Source: Maridesulfovibrio sp.
GTDB lineage: Bacteria; Desulfobacterota; Desulfovibrionia; Desulfovibrionales; Desulfovibrionaceae
DNA: 64,000 nucleotides
Assembly: GCF_963667685.1 (NCBI RefSeq)
Contig: NZ_OY763930.1
Span: 741,001 to 805,000 of the forward strand
Direction: 5' to 3'
The number at the start of each line of letters is the position of its first letter. The first letter of the stretch is position 1. The position numbers were made by a program, and so were the translations under genes. Below are positions 26,042 to 35,207 of this stretch, one piece after another. The notes under the pieces are model-generated. The model was not told the DNA's origin, did no database searches, and saw only the letters and a program-made list of their open reading frames with translations.

Positions 26042-27334
26042 TTAAGCGAACACTCTTTTGAAAATCATATCTTCATAGCGAGTGTAGTAGCCCATATCAA
26101 AGGCTTCACCCAGCGCTCCGCTATCAAGGTGGGAACTGATTGTTTCATCTTTGCGGACTTCATCAGGGAAAAAGACTTTGTTTTCCCAGCAATGCATGGC
26201 GACTTTCTGAACCATCTCATATGCCTTCTGACGCTCAAGACCGGTCTCAACCAGAGCAATAAGCACCCGCTGGGAATAAAACAGGCCATAAGATGCCATC
26301 AAGTTGCGATCCATGTTGTCACCGTTGATCTTCAACCTTTTTATCACTCCGGTCATGCGGCCGAGAATGTAGTCGGCAAGAATGGTGGAATCAGGCATGA
26401 TAACCCTTTCCACGGAGGAATGGCTGATGTCACGTTCGTGCCAAAGGGGCATATTTTCCATGGCGACAAGGCCATTGGTACGCAGCAGACGGGAAAGGCC
26501 GCAAAGGTTCTCTGCGGAAATGGGGTTCTTTTTGTGAGGCATGGCGGAAGAACCTTTCTGGCCCTTGCTGAAACCTTCCTCTACTTCCAGCACCTCAGTA
26601 CGCTGCAGGTGACGCAGTTCTACACCAAGACGTTCGATACCACCGCCGAGCAGGCCGAGGGCAGTAAAAAAATCAGCATGCCGGTCACGCTGGACAATCT
26701 GGGTGGAGATAGGGTCAACACCAAGCCCGAGAAGTTCGCAGGTGATACGCTCCACTTCGGGATCGAGCATGGCATAAGTTCCGACAGCACCGGATATTTT
26801 ACCAACGCTTACGCTCTTCAGTGCATCGGCAATGCGCTCACGATGACGGGAAAACTCAGCGTAGAACCCGGCCATTTTCAGACCGAAGCTGGTAGGCTCG
26901 GCGTGAATACCGTGGGTACGGCCAATGCACATGCGGCCCTTGTTGGCGTGCGCCATATCTTTGAGGGCTTCAAGGAATTCATCAAGATCGTCAAGAATCA
27001 TCTTACCCGCACGGCTGAGCATAACACCGTTAGCGGTATCCACAATGTCGGAAGAAGTGCAACCGAGATGAATGAAACGGGAAGAAGGACCGACCTTCTC
27101 TTCCACAGCAGTCAGAAAAGCGATGACGTCGTGCTTGGTTTTTTCCTCTATTTCAAGGATACGATCCAGCTCAAAATCAGCTTTTTCACGGATAATTTCC
27201 ATATCTTTCGAGGGAATACGGCCAAGTTTGTGCCATGCTTCGCAAACAGCGATTTCAACTTCAAGCCAAACTCTGAAACGGTTTTCCAGAGTCCACAGTT
27301 CACCCATTGCGGGACGGGTATATCTTTCAATCAT
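26042..27334 (-). CDS. purB: Adenylosuccinate lyase
   Basis: The start at 27334 gives the family-typical MIERYTRPAMGELW; a longer frame reaches 27394. The 430-residue enzyme makes fumarate from adenylosuccinate and from SAICAR in purine synthesis. It holds the fumarase-superfamily signature GSSAMPHKKNP with the catalytic Ser loop, the GCTSSDIVDTAN motif and GRTHGIHAEP. Length and motifs match PurB fully. It is monocistronic, with a terminator behind it. Confidence 0.96.
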   Translation of the reverse strand: MIERYTRPAMGELWTLENRFRVWLEVEIAVCEAWHKLGRIPSKDMEIIREKADFELDRILEIEEKTKHDVIAFLTAVEEKVGPSSRFIHLGCTSSDIVDTANGVMLSRAGKMILDDLDEFLEALKDMAHANKGRMCIGRTHGIHAEPTSFGLKMAGFYAEFSRHRERIADALKSVSVGKISGAVGTYAMLDPEVERITCELLGLGVDPISTQIVQRDRHADFFTALGLLGGGIERLGVELRHLQRTEVLEVEEGFSKGQKGSSAMPHKKNPISAENLCGLSRLLRTNGLVAMENMPLWHERDISHSSVERVIMPDSTILADYILGRMTGVIKRLKINGDNMDRNLMASYGLFYSQRVLIALVETGLERQKAYEMVQKVAMHCWENKVFFPDEVRKDETISSHLDSGALGEAFDMGYYTRYEDMIFKRVFA

Positions 27335-27460
27335 TTTACCAATTCCGGTTAATTGTTGAGAATACGGGAATATGTTCGAAAACGTTCTGACCAACCATAT
27401 TATAAACAGCAGGTCTGGACAAGACGCAGGGATTTTTAAAGAGGGCAGCGGACAAAAAAA

Positions 27461-27490
27461 CAGACGGCCCGGAATACACCGGGCCGTCTG
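27461..27490 (-). terminator. Terminator after the FmdB-type gene
   Basis: A perfect 12-bp GC-rich stem (CAGACGGCCCGG, 27461-27472; 27479-27490) is followed on the minus strand by a T run (27453-27460). Confidence 0.88.
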
Positions 27491-27502
27491 GCCTCTGATC
27501 AG

Positions 27503-27790
27503 CTAGCTTGATGCGCTGTCGGAACTCTTTGCGGAAGAGTCCGAGGATGTAGATGCACTGGCACCGCTTCCTGCCGGACTGGAGTTGCCGGTTTTTCCGG
27601 CAGCCGAATCGGTTTTGCAGTACCCTGAAGAATACCAGCCTCCGCCCTTCAGAACAAAAGTGGAATGAGAAAGGACCTTGGTGGCAACACCACCGCAGAC
27701 CGGACATTCCAGCTCCTGATCTTTAAAGCTTGTCTGCCATTCTTCAAATATCTGCTGACATTCATGACATTGGTATTCATAAATCGGCAT
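27503..27790 (-). CDS. FmdB-family zinc-ribbon protein
   Basis: The start at 27790 has GAGGGTATT upstream and gives MPIYEYQCHECQQIFE, the family opening. The 95-residue protein has two Cys pairs (CHEC and CPVCGG) for one zinc, then a tail made mostly of Ser, Ala and Gly. Members regulate amidase or formamidase genes in some bacteria, but most have no proven function. It lies downstream of a small basic protein gene. Confidence 0.88.
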   Translation of the reverse strand: MPIYEYQCHECQQIFEEWQTSFKDQELECPVCGGVATKVLSHSTFVLKGGGWYSSGYCKTDSAAGKTGNSSPAGSGASASTSSDSSAKSSDSASS

Positions 27791-27937
27791 AATACCCTCC
27801 AATAAAAAAGGCACGCCACACCTCGTTAAAGAAGTTGGCGGACCTATCCCTGCTAATAAGGGGAGGAGCTGAACCGGATCAGCCCCGCATTTACAGGCAG
27901 AGCCAAAGCGGGAACTGAAACAGATCAGTAAAATAAC

Positions 27938-28051
27938 TTAGCTGGCTGCTGCAGCCTTTGCTTCTGCGATGCGAGCTTTAATTCTTTTGGCTCTACGATG
28001 ACGTTTACGCTCAAGTTCTTTCTTTCTTTCGATCTTTTTGTGCCTACCCAT
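27938..28051 (-). CDS. Small basic protein, 37 residues
   Basis: An ATG at 28051 with an excellent ribosome site (AGGAGG) opens a 37-codon frame, MGRHKKIERKKELERKRHRR followed by AKRIKARIAEAKAAAAS. It is nearly half Lys/Arg and would form one long helix, resembling a family of tiny basic proteins (DUF6800-like) that may bind RNA or ribosomes. A longer frame over the same DNA is its shadow. A GC-rich hairpin lies just downstream. Confidence 0.6.
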   Translation of the reverse strand: MGRHKKIERKKELERKRHRRAKRIKARIAEAKAAAAS

Positions 28052-28259
28052 TTGGAGGACCTCCTGAATATTTTTTGTCGTACTTGCTGCACGATTGAAT
28101 GCTGCAAAGAAGGTGTCATTACCCTAAAAGACGGACAATTGTAAAGAACTTAAGCTAACACAATTCGCAATCCTTTTTCAAAACAATCGCAAAATATTTT
28201 TTTCACAAACTAACATGCCAATATATAAATACAAATTTTTTAATGGTTTATTTTGGTAC

Positions 28260-28290
28260 TTGACTACAAGCCGTATCATGAACATATAAA
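28260..28290 (+). promoter_or_regulatory. Probable promoter of the gene at 28350
   Basis: TTGACT (28260-28265) and TATAAA (28285-28290) form a sigma-70-like pair; the 19-base spacer is longer than ideal, but an overlapping CATATA at 28283 gives 17. AT-rich DNA precedes it. Confidence 0.35.
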
Positions 28291-28349
28291 ACATTCCCTG
28301 CCGGAGTGGAGTACAAACTTCCCGGCCAAAAGCCTGTGAGGAGAAAACC

Positions 28350-28868
28350 ATGAAAAAAACAAAGCCGAATAAAGCATTTAACAGAGCCGTCGAAGATATA
28401 TCCGAAGTATTCATGTTCGACCACTGGGTGAGATTTTATTTCATCTTTGAAGAGGGCAAGAAGCTGATGGTCAAAGTGCCTGACGAAGTCTGCACCCAGA
28501 TTGAAAAGGATTACCCCAACCTGAAAGGATTGCTCGACCTGATGAACAACGAGGAAATCGACCAGCAGAAATCCATGAATACTGTTTGTTCCTTCATCGG
28601 CGCACGATTCGACGGCACCAAATACAACGACAAGATAGTACCTAAAGTTTTCGACTCCAAAGACTTCAAAATGGAAATGTACATTTTTAATCTCTGGATC
28701 AAAGGGCACGAATCCTATCTCGAGTCCGAAGTAATGACTTTTGATGATTGGAAAGAACTCTACGCAGGATGGCGGGACCAGGACGAAGTGAAAAATTACA
28801 TTGAACGACTGGGTAACGCTCAAGGCGGTTCACATATCCAGCCTCCGACATGCTCCACCGTTCAGTAA
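28350..28868 (+). CDS. Protein of unknown function, 172 residues
   Basis: A GAGGAG ribosome site precedes the ATG. The protein starts with a basic segment, is then acidic and helical, with many aromatic residues (FMFDHWVRFYFIFEEG, EMYIFNLWIKGHESY), no signal peptide, no membrane helix and no motif I recognise. The C-terminal GGSHIQPPTCSTVQ is flexible. It is monocistronic with its own promoter and a terminator behind it. Likely a cytoplasmic protein conserved in sulfate reducers; function unknown. Confidence 0.68.
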   Translation: MKKTKPNKAFNRAVEDISEVFMFDHWVRFYFIFEEGKKLMVKVPDEVCTQIEKDYPNLKGLLDLMNNEEIDQQKSMNTVCSFIGARFDGTKYNDKIVPKVFDSKDFKMEMYIFNLWIKGHESYLESEVMTFDDWKELYAGWRDQDEVKNYIERLGNAQGGSHIQPPTCSTVQ

Positions 28869-28894
28869 ACAAGATTTCAGTTACTACAAAAAAA

Positions 28895-28919
28895 GGAGAG
28901 CCGCGTAGAGCAGCTCTCC
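28895..28919. terminator. Bidirectional terminator
   Basis: The stem GGAGAGC (28895-28901) pairs with GCTCTCC (28913-28919) and is flanked by A and T runs on both sides. It serves the gene at 28350 and the convergent NlpC/P60 gene. Confidence 0.82.
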
Positions 28920-28928
28920 TTTTTTATT

Positions 28929-29444
28929 TTATTTGATAACCCTTCGCGCGCCTATGTAATATTTGCGCCAGTAATTCTTTTCCATGGATTCTTCACGAAC
29001 ACTGTGCCCGCTCTTGGGACTGTGAATAAACGAGTACCCGTTACCGGAATAGACCCCGGTATGAAGTGTCTTGCCCTGACCCGGAATTTTAAAAATCACA
29101 ATATCCCCGGCCTGAATCCTGCTGCGTACCACCGGAACCCCAACTCTGTTCTGTTGCCATGAAACACGTGGGACATCGATCCCATGCCTCCGGTAAACCC
29201 ACCAGACAAGACCTGAGCAATCAAACCCCTCCGACGGCGAAGCACCGCCCCACTTATATGTCTTGCCGATCTGGGCCCGTGCAGTCTGTACTATCGACCT
29301 TTTGACCGCCATACTGCTGCCTCTTCCGGGAGGGGCTGCAGAGGAACCGATTACTTTTTTACCGCATCCAGAAATCAAAACCACAAGGCAAAAAACAAAT
29401 AAAAGCTGAAAGATACGTTTTATATCTACTCCCCAAGTACTCAT
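28929..29444 (-). CDS. NlpC/P60-family lipoprotein, peptidoglycan hydrolase
   Basis: The start at 29444 gives a lipoprotein signal of normal length (FVFCLVVLISGC); a frame upstream to a TTG at 29480 is also open and no ribosome site decides. The 171-residue precursor has the NlpC/P60 motifs: GFDCSGLVWWVYRRHG with catalytic Cys, HTGVYSGNGYSFIHSP with the His, and GDIVIFK. Such enzymes cut the D-Glu to diamino-acid bond of peptidoglycan. The protein lacks SH3 or other binding domains and is monocistronic. Confidence 0.88.
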   Translation of the reverse strand: MSTWGVDIKRIFQLLFVFCLVVLISGCGKKVIGSSAAPPGRGSSMAVKRSIVQTARAQIGKTYKWGGASPSEGFDCSGLVWWVYRRHGIDVPRVSWQQNRVGVPVVRSRIQAGDIVIFKIPGQGKTLHTGVYSGNGYSFIHSPKSGHSVREESMEKNYWRKYYIGARRVIK

Positions 29445-29739
29445 AGCATAGTTTCTATCCCGAATAATCGACATTAACAATAGATTTTACCACTATCATC
29501 CAAAGTCCTGGTTAAATTTTTCACAATATAATTTGCAATTATCAGTAATTTCTATAGGCAGATAAACCCATCCAATCTCAAATAGCTGTTGACTTTTCTT
29601 CAAATTTTGAAGACAAATTTTTACTGTTTAGGTGTTATTTGTGAAACATTTTCGAGAGTTACACAAAATCTAAATAGATAACACGGCTGAGGTATTCTTT
29701 TCGAAATCTGGTACAACATCGCGTTACAGTGAGGTCCGT

Positions 29740-31644
29740 ATGTTGCCCATGATGTTAGTTATGGCCATCTTGTTGCCCTTGGTGGCTGCTGTCGGCTGCT
29801 ATTTTCTGCGCATAAGTGCGATCAGAACAATGATCGTTCTCGGCACAGGTGTAGTTCTTGCCGCGGTTTCCCTTGCCCTGCTCGGTCAAGGGTCTTTTAC
29901 CTATTCTCCAGGTACAATTATTGGAATCAGCTGGGATTCCCTCGTAACCCTGGCGGATTTTGCCCTGCTTTTCGTAATGCTTTATTACGCGTTCAAACTC
30001 AAAAACCAGCTGATCAAGATCCTTGTGATCTTACAGATCATCCCGCTGGCTGCGTTTGAACTGTTCTTCATCGACCATGCAGTTGAGACTCCCGCTATTT
30101 TTGCGGACAGCCTCTCCCTGATAATGGTTGCCATCATCTCAATCATCGGGTCGCTGATCTGTTTCTTCGCGATTCCGTACATGAAAGAGCATGAAGAACA
30201 TCTGCACTTGGTAAAGTCACGCCAACCGCAATTCTTTTTCTTTCTCGTTCTGTTCCTCGGAGCTATGAACGGGCTGGTCCTGTCCAACAACATTCTCTGG
30301 CTCTACTTCTTCTTCGAAGTCACCACTTTCTGTTCTTTCATGCTCATCGGGCATGACCAGACCCAGATTGCGGTCAAGAACGCCACCCGCGCCCTGCTGC
30401 TCAATGCACTTGGCGGAGTTGCTTTCGTCTTCGGTATGATCTGGGCCTATGCTGAAACCGGAACCCTTGATCTGCAGGTCATTATTCAGGCCGGTCCCAT
30501 GGGCGGCCTCATGCTTGCTCCTCTGGGCCTGCTCTGTCTCGCCGGATTCACCAAAGCGGCTCAGGTTCCTTTCCAGAGCTGGCTGCTCGGTGCGATGGTG
30601 GCGCCTACTCCGGTTTCCGCATTACTCCACTCCTCAACCATGGTTAAAGCCGGTGTTTACATCGTGCTCAGACTGGCTCCCGCTTACGCAGGGACTTTCC
30701 TTAGCCAAGGGGTGGCTCTCTGTGGTGCATTCACTTTTCTGGCCTGCGCCGCTATTGCGGTCAGCCAGAGCAACGGTAAGAAAATTCTTGCCTATTCCAC
30801 TATCAGTAACCTCGGTCTGATTATCTGCTGTGCCGGCCTCAATACTACTTGGGCTATCACCGCAGCTATCATCCTGATTATCTTCCACGCAGCCTCCAAG
30901 GCCCTGCTCTTTCTGTGCGTCGGCACAATCGAGCACGGTATCGGCAGCCGCGACATCGAAGACATGCACGGTCTGTACCTCAAGATGCCCCGCACTGCGG
31001 TTATCACCATCGTAGGCGTCCTGACCATGCTACTGCCCCCATTCGGTGTTCTGCTAGGTAAGTGGATGGCTATCGAATCCGCATCCGGAGACATGTTCGT
31101 TATCACCATGCTCGCTATGGGTAGTGCCGTTTCTCTGGTCTTCTGGGCCAGATGGGCAGGGATCCTGCTTACAGCCCCCCTGCGCGACAAGGTTCCTGCG
31201 GAATCACAGGCAATCCTGACCAGACTCTCGCTTACCGCTCTTGCCGGTATTGCTGTGATTCTGTCTTTCTTCTCCCCTGTGATCTACACCAAGCTCATTG
31301 AGCCTATGGTTGGCAAATCCTATGAAGTAACTGCTGGAGTATTCACATCACCCATGGGTGTTTTTGCTGTATACCCCATTTTCATAGTACTCGCCGCCGC
31401 GTTCATCTACTCATGGATTGAGACCAAGAAGTCTGCAACCGATAAGACTTCCCAGACTTACATGTGTGGTGCCAACGTTCCTGAAGCAGGTGTTCAGTCC
31501 TTTATCGGACCCATGAACGGACCTGTGGAGCTCAAGGCAAGCAACTACTACATGACCGAGTTCTTCGGCGAAGAAAAACTCACTCTGTGGGTCAACTTCG
31601 TTGCACTTGCTCTCATCGTTCTTATGCTGGGAGGGGCTCTGTAA
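29740..31644 (+). CDS. echA: Ech hydrogenase subunit A, proton-pumping antiporter-like subunit
   Basis: This 634-residue integral membrane protein of about 15 helices resembles NuoL and MrpA-type antiporter subunits. It has the conserved ion-channel stretches WLYFFFEVTTFCSF, LAGFTKAAQVPFQSWLLGAM (with key Lys) and SHSSTMVKAG-type ALLHSSTMVKAGVYI (Lys). In Ech it couples electron flow from reduced ferredoxin to protons with ion translocation. It is the first gene of a six-gene operon; its stop overlaps the echB start (TAATG). The order A-B-C-D-E-F matches known Desulfovibrio ech operons. Confidence 0.92.
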   Translation: MLPMMLVMAILLPLVAAVGCYFLRISAIRTMIVLGTGVVLAAVSLALLGQGSFTYSPGTIIGISWDSLVTLADFALLFVMLYYAFKLKNQLIKILVILQIIPLAAFELFFIDHAVETPAIFADSLSLIMVAIISIIGSLICFFAIPYMKEHEEHLHLVKSRQPQFFFFLVLFLGAMNGLVLSNNILWLYFFFEVTTFCSFMLIGHDQTQIAVKNATRALLLNALGGVAFVFGMIWAYAETGTLDLQVIIQAGPMGGLMLAPLGLLCLAGFTKAAQVPFQSWLLGAMVAPTPVSALLHSSTMVKAGVYIVLRLAPAYAGTFLSQGVALCGAFTFLACAAIAVSQSNGKKILAYSTISNLGLIICCAGLNTTWAITAAIILIIFHAASKALLFLCVGTIEHGIGSRDIEDMHGLYLKMPRTAVITIVGVLTMLLPPFGVLLGKWMAIESASGDMFVITMLAMGSAVSLVFWARWAGILLTAPLRDKVPAESQAILTRLSLTALAGIAVILSFFSPVIYTKLIEPMVGKSYEVTAGVFTSPMGVFAVYPIFIVLAAAFIYSWIETKKSATDKTSQTYMCGANVPEAGVQSFIGPMNGPVELKASNYYMTEFFGEEKLTLWVNFVALALIVLMLGGAL

Positions 31645-32492
31645 TGAAAACAATAATTCTCATGATACTCGGCATCGTTATTGCGCCTGTGCTGGGTGGC
31701 CTTATCGCCGGTCTGGACAGACGCCTAACCGCGCGTTTGCAGTCCCGGTTCGGTCCTCCGCTCATGCAGCCTTTCTACGATGTTGCCAAACTGTTTGGTA
31801 AAGAAAAAGTTGTCAGCAACTTCTGGCAGGTTTTCTGCGCATGGATTTATGTCATTGCCGCAGCCCTGTCCGTAGGTCTGCTCTTCGCAGGCAGTGACCT
31901 GCTCCTGATCTTCTTTGTTCAGGCCATCGGAGCTGTATTCCTGGTCATGGGTGGTCTTTCCACCCCTTCCCCATACAGTCAGGTGGGTTCCCAGCGCGAG
32001 CTGATTCAGGTCCTTACTTATGAGCCTCTTCTCATCCTCGTTTTCGCATCCATCTTCATGGTAACCGGAAGCTTCAGAGTTGACGAGATCCTCGCCTACG
32101 AACAACCCCTGCTCGTGCAGCTGCCGCTCATGTTTATTGTGCTCGGCTATGCTTTGACCATCAAACTGAGAAAATCACCCTTTGACTTCTCCACCTCCCA
32201 TCACGGGCACCAGGAGATCGTCAAGGGTCTGCTTACCGAGTTCTCCGGTCCGTATCTCGGCATCATCGAAATCGGCCACTGGTACGAGACCATCTTCATC
32301 CTCGGTATCTGCGCCCTGTTCTGGCACACAAGCCTCGTGGGTTGCGTACTCCTGATCGCTTCTACCTACTTTGCAGAACTGATCATCGATAACACTATGG
32401 CGCGCATGACCTGGCGCTGGATGCTGAAATACGTATGGAGCATCGGTCTGGCCATGTCTTTCGTCAACCTCATCTGGCTGTACGCAGGTTAA
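31644..32492 (+). CDS. echB: Ech hydrogenase subunit B, NuoH-like membrane anchor
   Basis: The ATG at 31644 overlaps the echA stop; a longer frame begins at 31587 within echA. The 282-residue protein has about eight helices and NuoH-like loops: DRRLTARLQSRFGPPLMQPFYDVAKLF and SPFDFSTSHHGHQEIVKG (parts: RLQSRFGPPLMQPFYD; SPFDFSTSHHGHQEI). It holds the peripheral subunits to the membrane and helps form the ion pathway. Confidence 0.93.
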   Translation: MKTIILMILGIVIAPVLGGLIAGLDRRLTARLQSRFGPPLMQPFYDVAKLFGKEKVVSNFWQVFCAWIYVIAAALSVGLLFAGSDLLLIFFVQAIGAVFLVMGGLSTPSPYSQVGSQRELIQVLTYEPLLILVFASIFMVTGSFRVDEILAYEQPLLVQLPLMFIVLGYALTIKLRKSPFDFSTSHHGHQEIVKGLLTEFSGPYLGIIEIGHWYETIFILGICALFWHTSLVGCVLLIASTYFAELIIDNTMARMTWRWMLKYVWSIGLAMSFVNLIWLYAG

Positions 32493-32496
32493 GCTT

Positions 32497-32931
32497 ATGT
32501 TCAAGAAATTCATTGGAAATTCACGCGCCAAGTCTCCGTGGATCATGCATTTTGACTGCGGAAGCTGTAACGGCTGCGATATCGAAGTTCTGGCATGCCT
32601 GACACCGCTGTACGACGTTGAACGTTTCGGAATTGTCAACGTGGGTAACCCCAAGCATGCCGACGTCCTTCTGGTAACTGGAACCGTCAACCACAGAAAC
32701 GCAAAGGTTCTGCGCAACATCTACGATCAGATGCCTGATCCCAAAGGTGTTATCGCTATCGGTGCCTGCGGTCTGTCCGGCGGGATTTTCCGCGAGTGCT
32801 ACAACGTTCTCGGCGGAGTAGACAAGGTTATCCCGGTTGATGTTTACGTCCCCGGCTGCCCTGCGAAACCCGAAGCAATCATCGACGGCGTGGTCACAGC
32901 CCTTGCCAAGTTTGAAGGCCTCAAAGGCTAA
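32497..32931 (+). CDS. echC: Ech hydrogenase small subunit (NuoB-like)
   Basis: The 144-residue protein holds the proximal [4Fe-4S] cluster. Its Cys come from FDCGSCNGCDIE (C21, C24, C27), IGACGLSGG and VPGCPAKPE. It passes electrons to the NiFe site in EchE. The start follows the echB stop by a few bases with an in-gene ribosome site. It is shorter than periplasmic small subunits and lacks a Tat signal, as expected of a group 4 enzyme. Confidence 0.94.
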   Translation: MFKKFIGNSRAKSPWIMHFDCGSCNGCDIEVLACLTPLYDVERFGIVNVGNPKHADVLLVTGTVNHRNAKVLRNIYDQMPDPKGVIAIGACGLSGGIFRECYNVLGGVDKVIPVDVYVPGCPAKPEAIIDGVVTALAKFEGLKG

Positions 32932-32951
32932 ACATTACGAGGGATAAAATC

Positions 32952-33323
32952 GTGATTGAAAATCAGATAGATATAACTCTGGAAAGCCTGGTAGGCGAAG
33001 TATCCAAGATGAAAAGTGACGGACAGCGAATGGTCACTCTCTCCTGCACCACCATTGGTGATGGTAAAGCGGATATCATCTACCACTTTGATAAAAACGA
33101 AGTACTCACAAACCTGCGTCTGACCGTGGACATGGACAAGCCCGTGCCCTCCATCAGCAGCGTTTACTTTGCAGCGCTGCTTATCGAAAACGAAATACAG
33201 GACCAGTTCGACATCAAGTTCGAAGGCCTCGTACTCGACTTCGGACGCAAGCTGTACCTCGATGATGAAGTAACCATCGTCCCCATGTGTAACAACACAA
33301 AGGCGATGAAAGTGAATAAATAA
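32952..33323 (+). CDS. echD: Ech hydrogenase subunit D (NuoC-like)
   Basis: A GTG at 32952 opens this 123-residue frame, with GAGGGA upstream. The protein is NuoC-like in outline (about 30 kDa subunit fold: ITLESLVGEVSKMKSDG, HFDKNEVLTNLRLTV) and has no metal motifs. It completes the soluble arm of the complex. It is one of the least conserved Ech subunits; the call rests mainly on position between echC and echE. Confidence 0.85.
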   Translation: MIENQIDITLESLVGEVSKMKSDGQRMVTLSCTTIGDGKADIIYHFDKNEVLTNLRLTVDMDKPVPSISSVYFAALLIENEIQDQFDIKFEGLVLDFGRKLYLDDEVTIVPMCNNTKAMKVNK

Positions 33324-33371
33324 CTCGTCTTCCCGGATGAACCCAAGACGATAACAACTATAGGGTAAATT

Positions 33372-34448
33372 ATGGCACGTACCATCATACCTTTCGGTCC
33401 GCAGCATCCGGTTCTCCCGGAGCCGCTGCATGTGAAGCTTGTCGTGGAAGACGAGATCGTACAGGAGGCCATTCCCGCGCTCGGATACGTTCATAGGGGT
33501 CTGGAAAAACTCGCTGAAATTCGCGATTACCACCAGATGATCCAAGTTGTAGAACGTGTCTGCGGTATCTGCTCCAACATCCACTCAATGTGCTATTGTC
33601 AGGGCATTGAAGAGATCATGGGAATCGAGATTCCCGATAGAGCCAAGTACCTCCGCACAATCTGGTCCGAACTTCACCGTATGCACAGCCATCTGCTATG
33701 GCTGGGGCTCTTTGCCGATGCTTTCGGTTTTGAAGCCCTGTTCATGCAGTTCTGGCGCATCCGTGAACGGATCATGGACATCAACGAAGCAACCACAGGC
33801 AGCCGTGTTATCACTTCTGTCAACGTGGTCGGCGGTGTCCGTCAGGACCTGACCCCTGAAATGTGTTCCTGGATTCTTTCCGAAGTGGATACTGCGGTTA
33901 AAGAAATCAAAGAAATCCAGAACACAATCCTCAATGACTACACTGTGTGTCACCGGACCAAAGGTGTAGGCGTCATGACCAAAGACCAGGCTTACGACTT
34001 AGGTGCAGCAGGACCTACCCTGCGCGGTAGCGGCATTGCTTCCGACATGCGCCTGCTGAAGTACGCAGCATTTGATAAAATCGACTTCGAACCTGTCGTT
34101 GAAAACGACGGTGACTGCTACGCACGTTCCACCGTACGTTTCCGCGAAACCCTGCAATCTGCTGATCTGGTAAAACAGGCTCTTGCAGGACTCCCGCAGG
34201 GCGACATTGCAGCTCCCTGCAAAGGCAATCCCGAAGGCGAAGTTATAACCCGCGTGGAGCAGCCCCGCGGTGAATGCCTCTACTACATCAAGGGTAGCGG
34301 CAAGAAGTTCCTTGACAGGGTCCGCATCAGAACCCCCACGTTTGCGAACATTCCGCCTCTCCTGGCAATGCTTCCCAACTGTGAACTGGCTGATGTTCCG
34401 GTTATCATTCTGTCAATCGACCCGTGCATCAGCTGCACGGAACGCTAG
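33372..34448 (+). CDS. echE: Ech hydrogenase large subunit, NiFe active site
   Basis: This 358-residue protein carries both pairs of nickel-iron ligands: ERVCGICSNIHS (C64, C67) near the N-terminus and DPCISCTER (C352, C355) at the very end. Many large subunits need a protease to cut a C-terminal extension; here almost nothing follows the last ligand, as in other Ech enzymes. It makes H2 from protons, or the reverse, using electrons from EchC/EchF. All key residues are kept, so the enzyme should be active. Confidence 0.96.
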   Translation: MARTIIPFGPQHPVLPEPLHVKLVVEDEIVQEAIPALGYVHRGLEKLAEIRDYHQMIQVVERVCGICSNIHSMCYCQGIEEIMGIEIPDRAKYLRTIWSELHRMHSHLLWLGLFADAFGFEALFMQFWRIRERIMDINEATTGSRVITSVNVVGGVRQDLTPEMCSWILSEVDTAVKEIKEIQNTILNDYTVCHRTKGVGVMTKDQAYDLGAAGPTLRGSGIASDMRLLKYAAFDKIDFEPVVENDGDCYARSTVRFRETLQSADLVKQALAGLPQGDIAAPCKGNPEGEVITRVEQPRGECLYYIKGSGKKFLDRVRIRTPTFANIPPLLAMLPNCELADVPVIILSIDPCISCTER

Positions 34449-34459
34449 GAGGCCGAGAC

Positions 34460-34834
34460 ATGCTTAACATGACTCCCACAGTACTGAAGAACCTCCTTCA
34501 AAAAAGCTCCACTCGCATGTATCCCGTCGAGAAACGCGAGCCTTTTGATCGCTACAGAGGTGAACTGTTCAACAACATTGACGAGTGCATTTTTTGTAAA
34601 AAATGCGAAATGAAATGCCCTTCCCAGTGCATTACCGTCACCAAGGATAAAGACAGCGGTACCGGAACATGGGTCTGCGATCCATTCGCATGTGTCTACT
34701 GCTCCATCTGCGTCGATCACTGCCCGACCAACAGCCTGTACATGAAACCTGTACACCGCGCCCCGTCCGCAGAACGCGAAATGATAGAACAGACCGGTAA
34801 GGTCAAACCGCCCAAGAAAAAAGCCAAGAAGTAA
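34460..34834 (+). CDS. echF: Ech hydrogenase ferredoxin-type subunit
   Basis: The ATG at 34460 follows an AGGAGG site; an in-frame ATG at 34424 lies inside echE. The 124-residue protein has two [4Fe-4S] motifs (CIFCKKCEMKCP and CVYCSICVDHCP) and a Lys-rich tail (VKPPKKKAKK). It takes electrons from soluble ferredoxin and hands them to EchC. It is the last gene of the ech operon and is followed by a strong terminator. Confidence 0.93.
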   Translation: MLNMTPTVLKNLLQKSSTRMYPVEKREPFDRYRGELFNNIDECIFCKKCEMKCPSQCITVTKDKDSGTGTWVCDPFACVYCSICVDHCPTNSLYMKPVHRAPSAEREMIEQTGKVKPPKKKAKK

Positions 34835-34859
34835 TTCTTTAGCTTAGTTCGAACCATAG

Positions 34860-34891
34860 AAATCCCCATAATCTTCGGATTATGGGGATTT
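34860..34891 (+). terminator. Terminator of the ech operon
   Basis: A perfect 14-bp stem (AAATCCCCATAATC, 34860-34873; 34878-34891) closes on a TTCG tetraloop and is followed by TTCATTT. Confidence 0.93.
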
Positions 34892-34982
34892 CATTTATCT
34901 TCGGCATACCGCGCGATACCCCTCTGAGGGGGAGCACAGATCGCTATAACCAGTCTTGGTTAAGTTGTAATCCTAAAATACT

Positions 34983-35198
34983 TTAAACATCATCCTCAGT
35001 TTTAAACTCAAGAATGTCGCCAGGCTGACATTGCAGACACCTGCAAATAGCATCAAGAGTACTGAACCTAATTGCCTTGGCCTTTCCTGTTTTAAGCACA
35101 GAAAGATTCTGCGGGGTGATCCCTACGGCCTCGGCCAGTTCTTTTGATGAGACCTTCCTTTTTGCCAGCATCACATCAAGATTGATAAGTATCGCCAT
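34983..35198 (-). CDS. Small XRE-family (Cro/CI-type) transcriptional regulator
   Basis: This 71-residue protein is one helix-turn-helix domain: LAKRKVSSKELAEAVGITPQNLSVLKTGK, then STLDAICRCLQCQPGDILEF (parts: SSKELAEAVGITPQNLSVLK; ICRCLQCQPGDILEF). It follows the DUF2975 gene after nine bases. DUF2975 genes are commonly paired with such small regulators of the YozG type. It may control its own two-gene operon. Confidence 0.9.
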   Translation of the reverse strand: MAILINLDVMLAKRKVSSKELAEAVGITPQNLSVLKTGKAKAIRFSTLDAICRCLQCQPGDILEFKTEDDV

Positions 35199-35207
35199 AT
35201 ACCCCTC

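Noticed and set aside
26129-27352. 407-codon open frame on the plus strand opposite purB
   Set aside because: It is antisense to a perfect PurB with all motifs; its translation has no recognisable domain, so it is a shadow frame.
27925-28119. 64-codon minus-strand frame over the small basic protein
   Set aside because: It lacks a ribosome site, while the 37-codon frame in the neighbouring frame has AGGAGG before its ATG.
29634-29672. FNR/CRP-like TGTGA..ACACA near-palindrome before echA
   Set aside because: The half-sites are about 16 bases apart, far from the six-base spacing of CRP/FNR sites; it may still be an operator for another regulator.
29710-29732. Sigma-54-like TGGTAC..GC before echA
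   Set aside because: The GG to GC spacing is one base short of the strict sigma-54 requirement and the -12 TTGC is not conserved.
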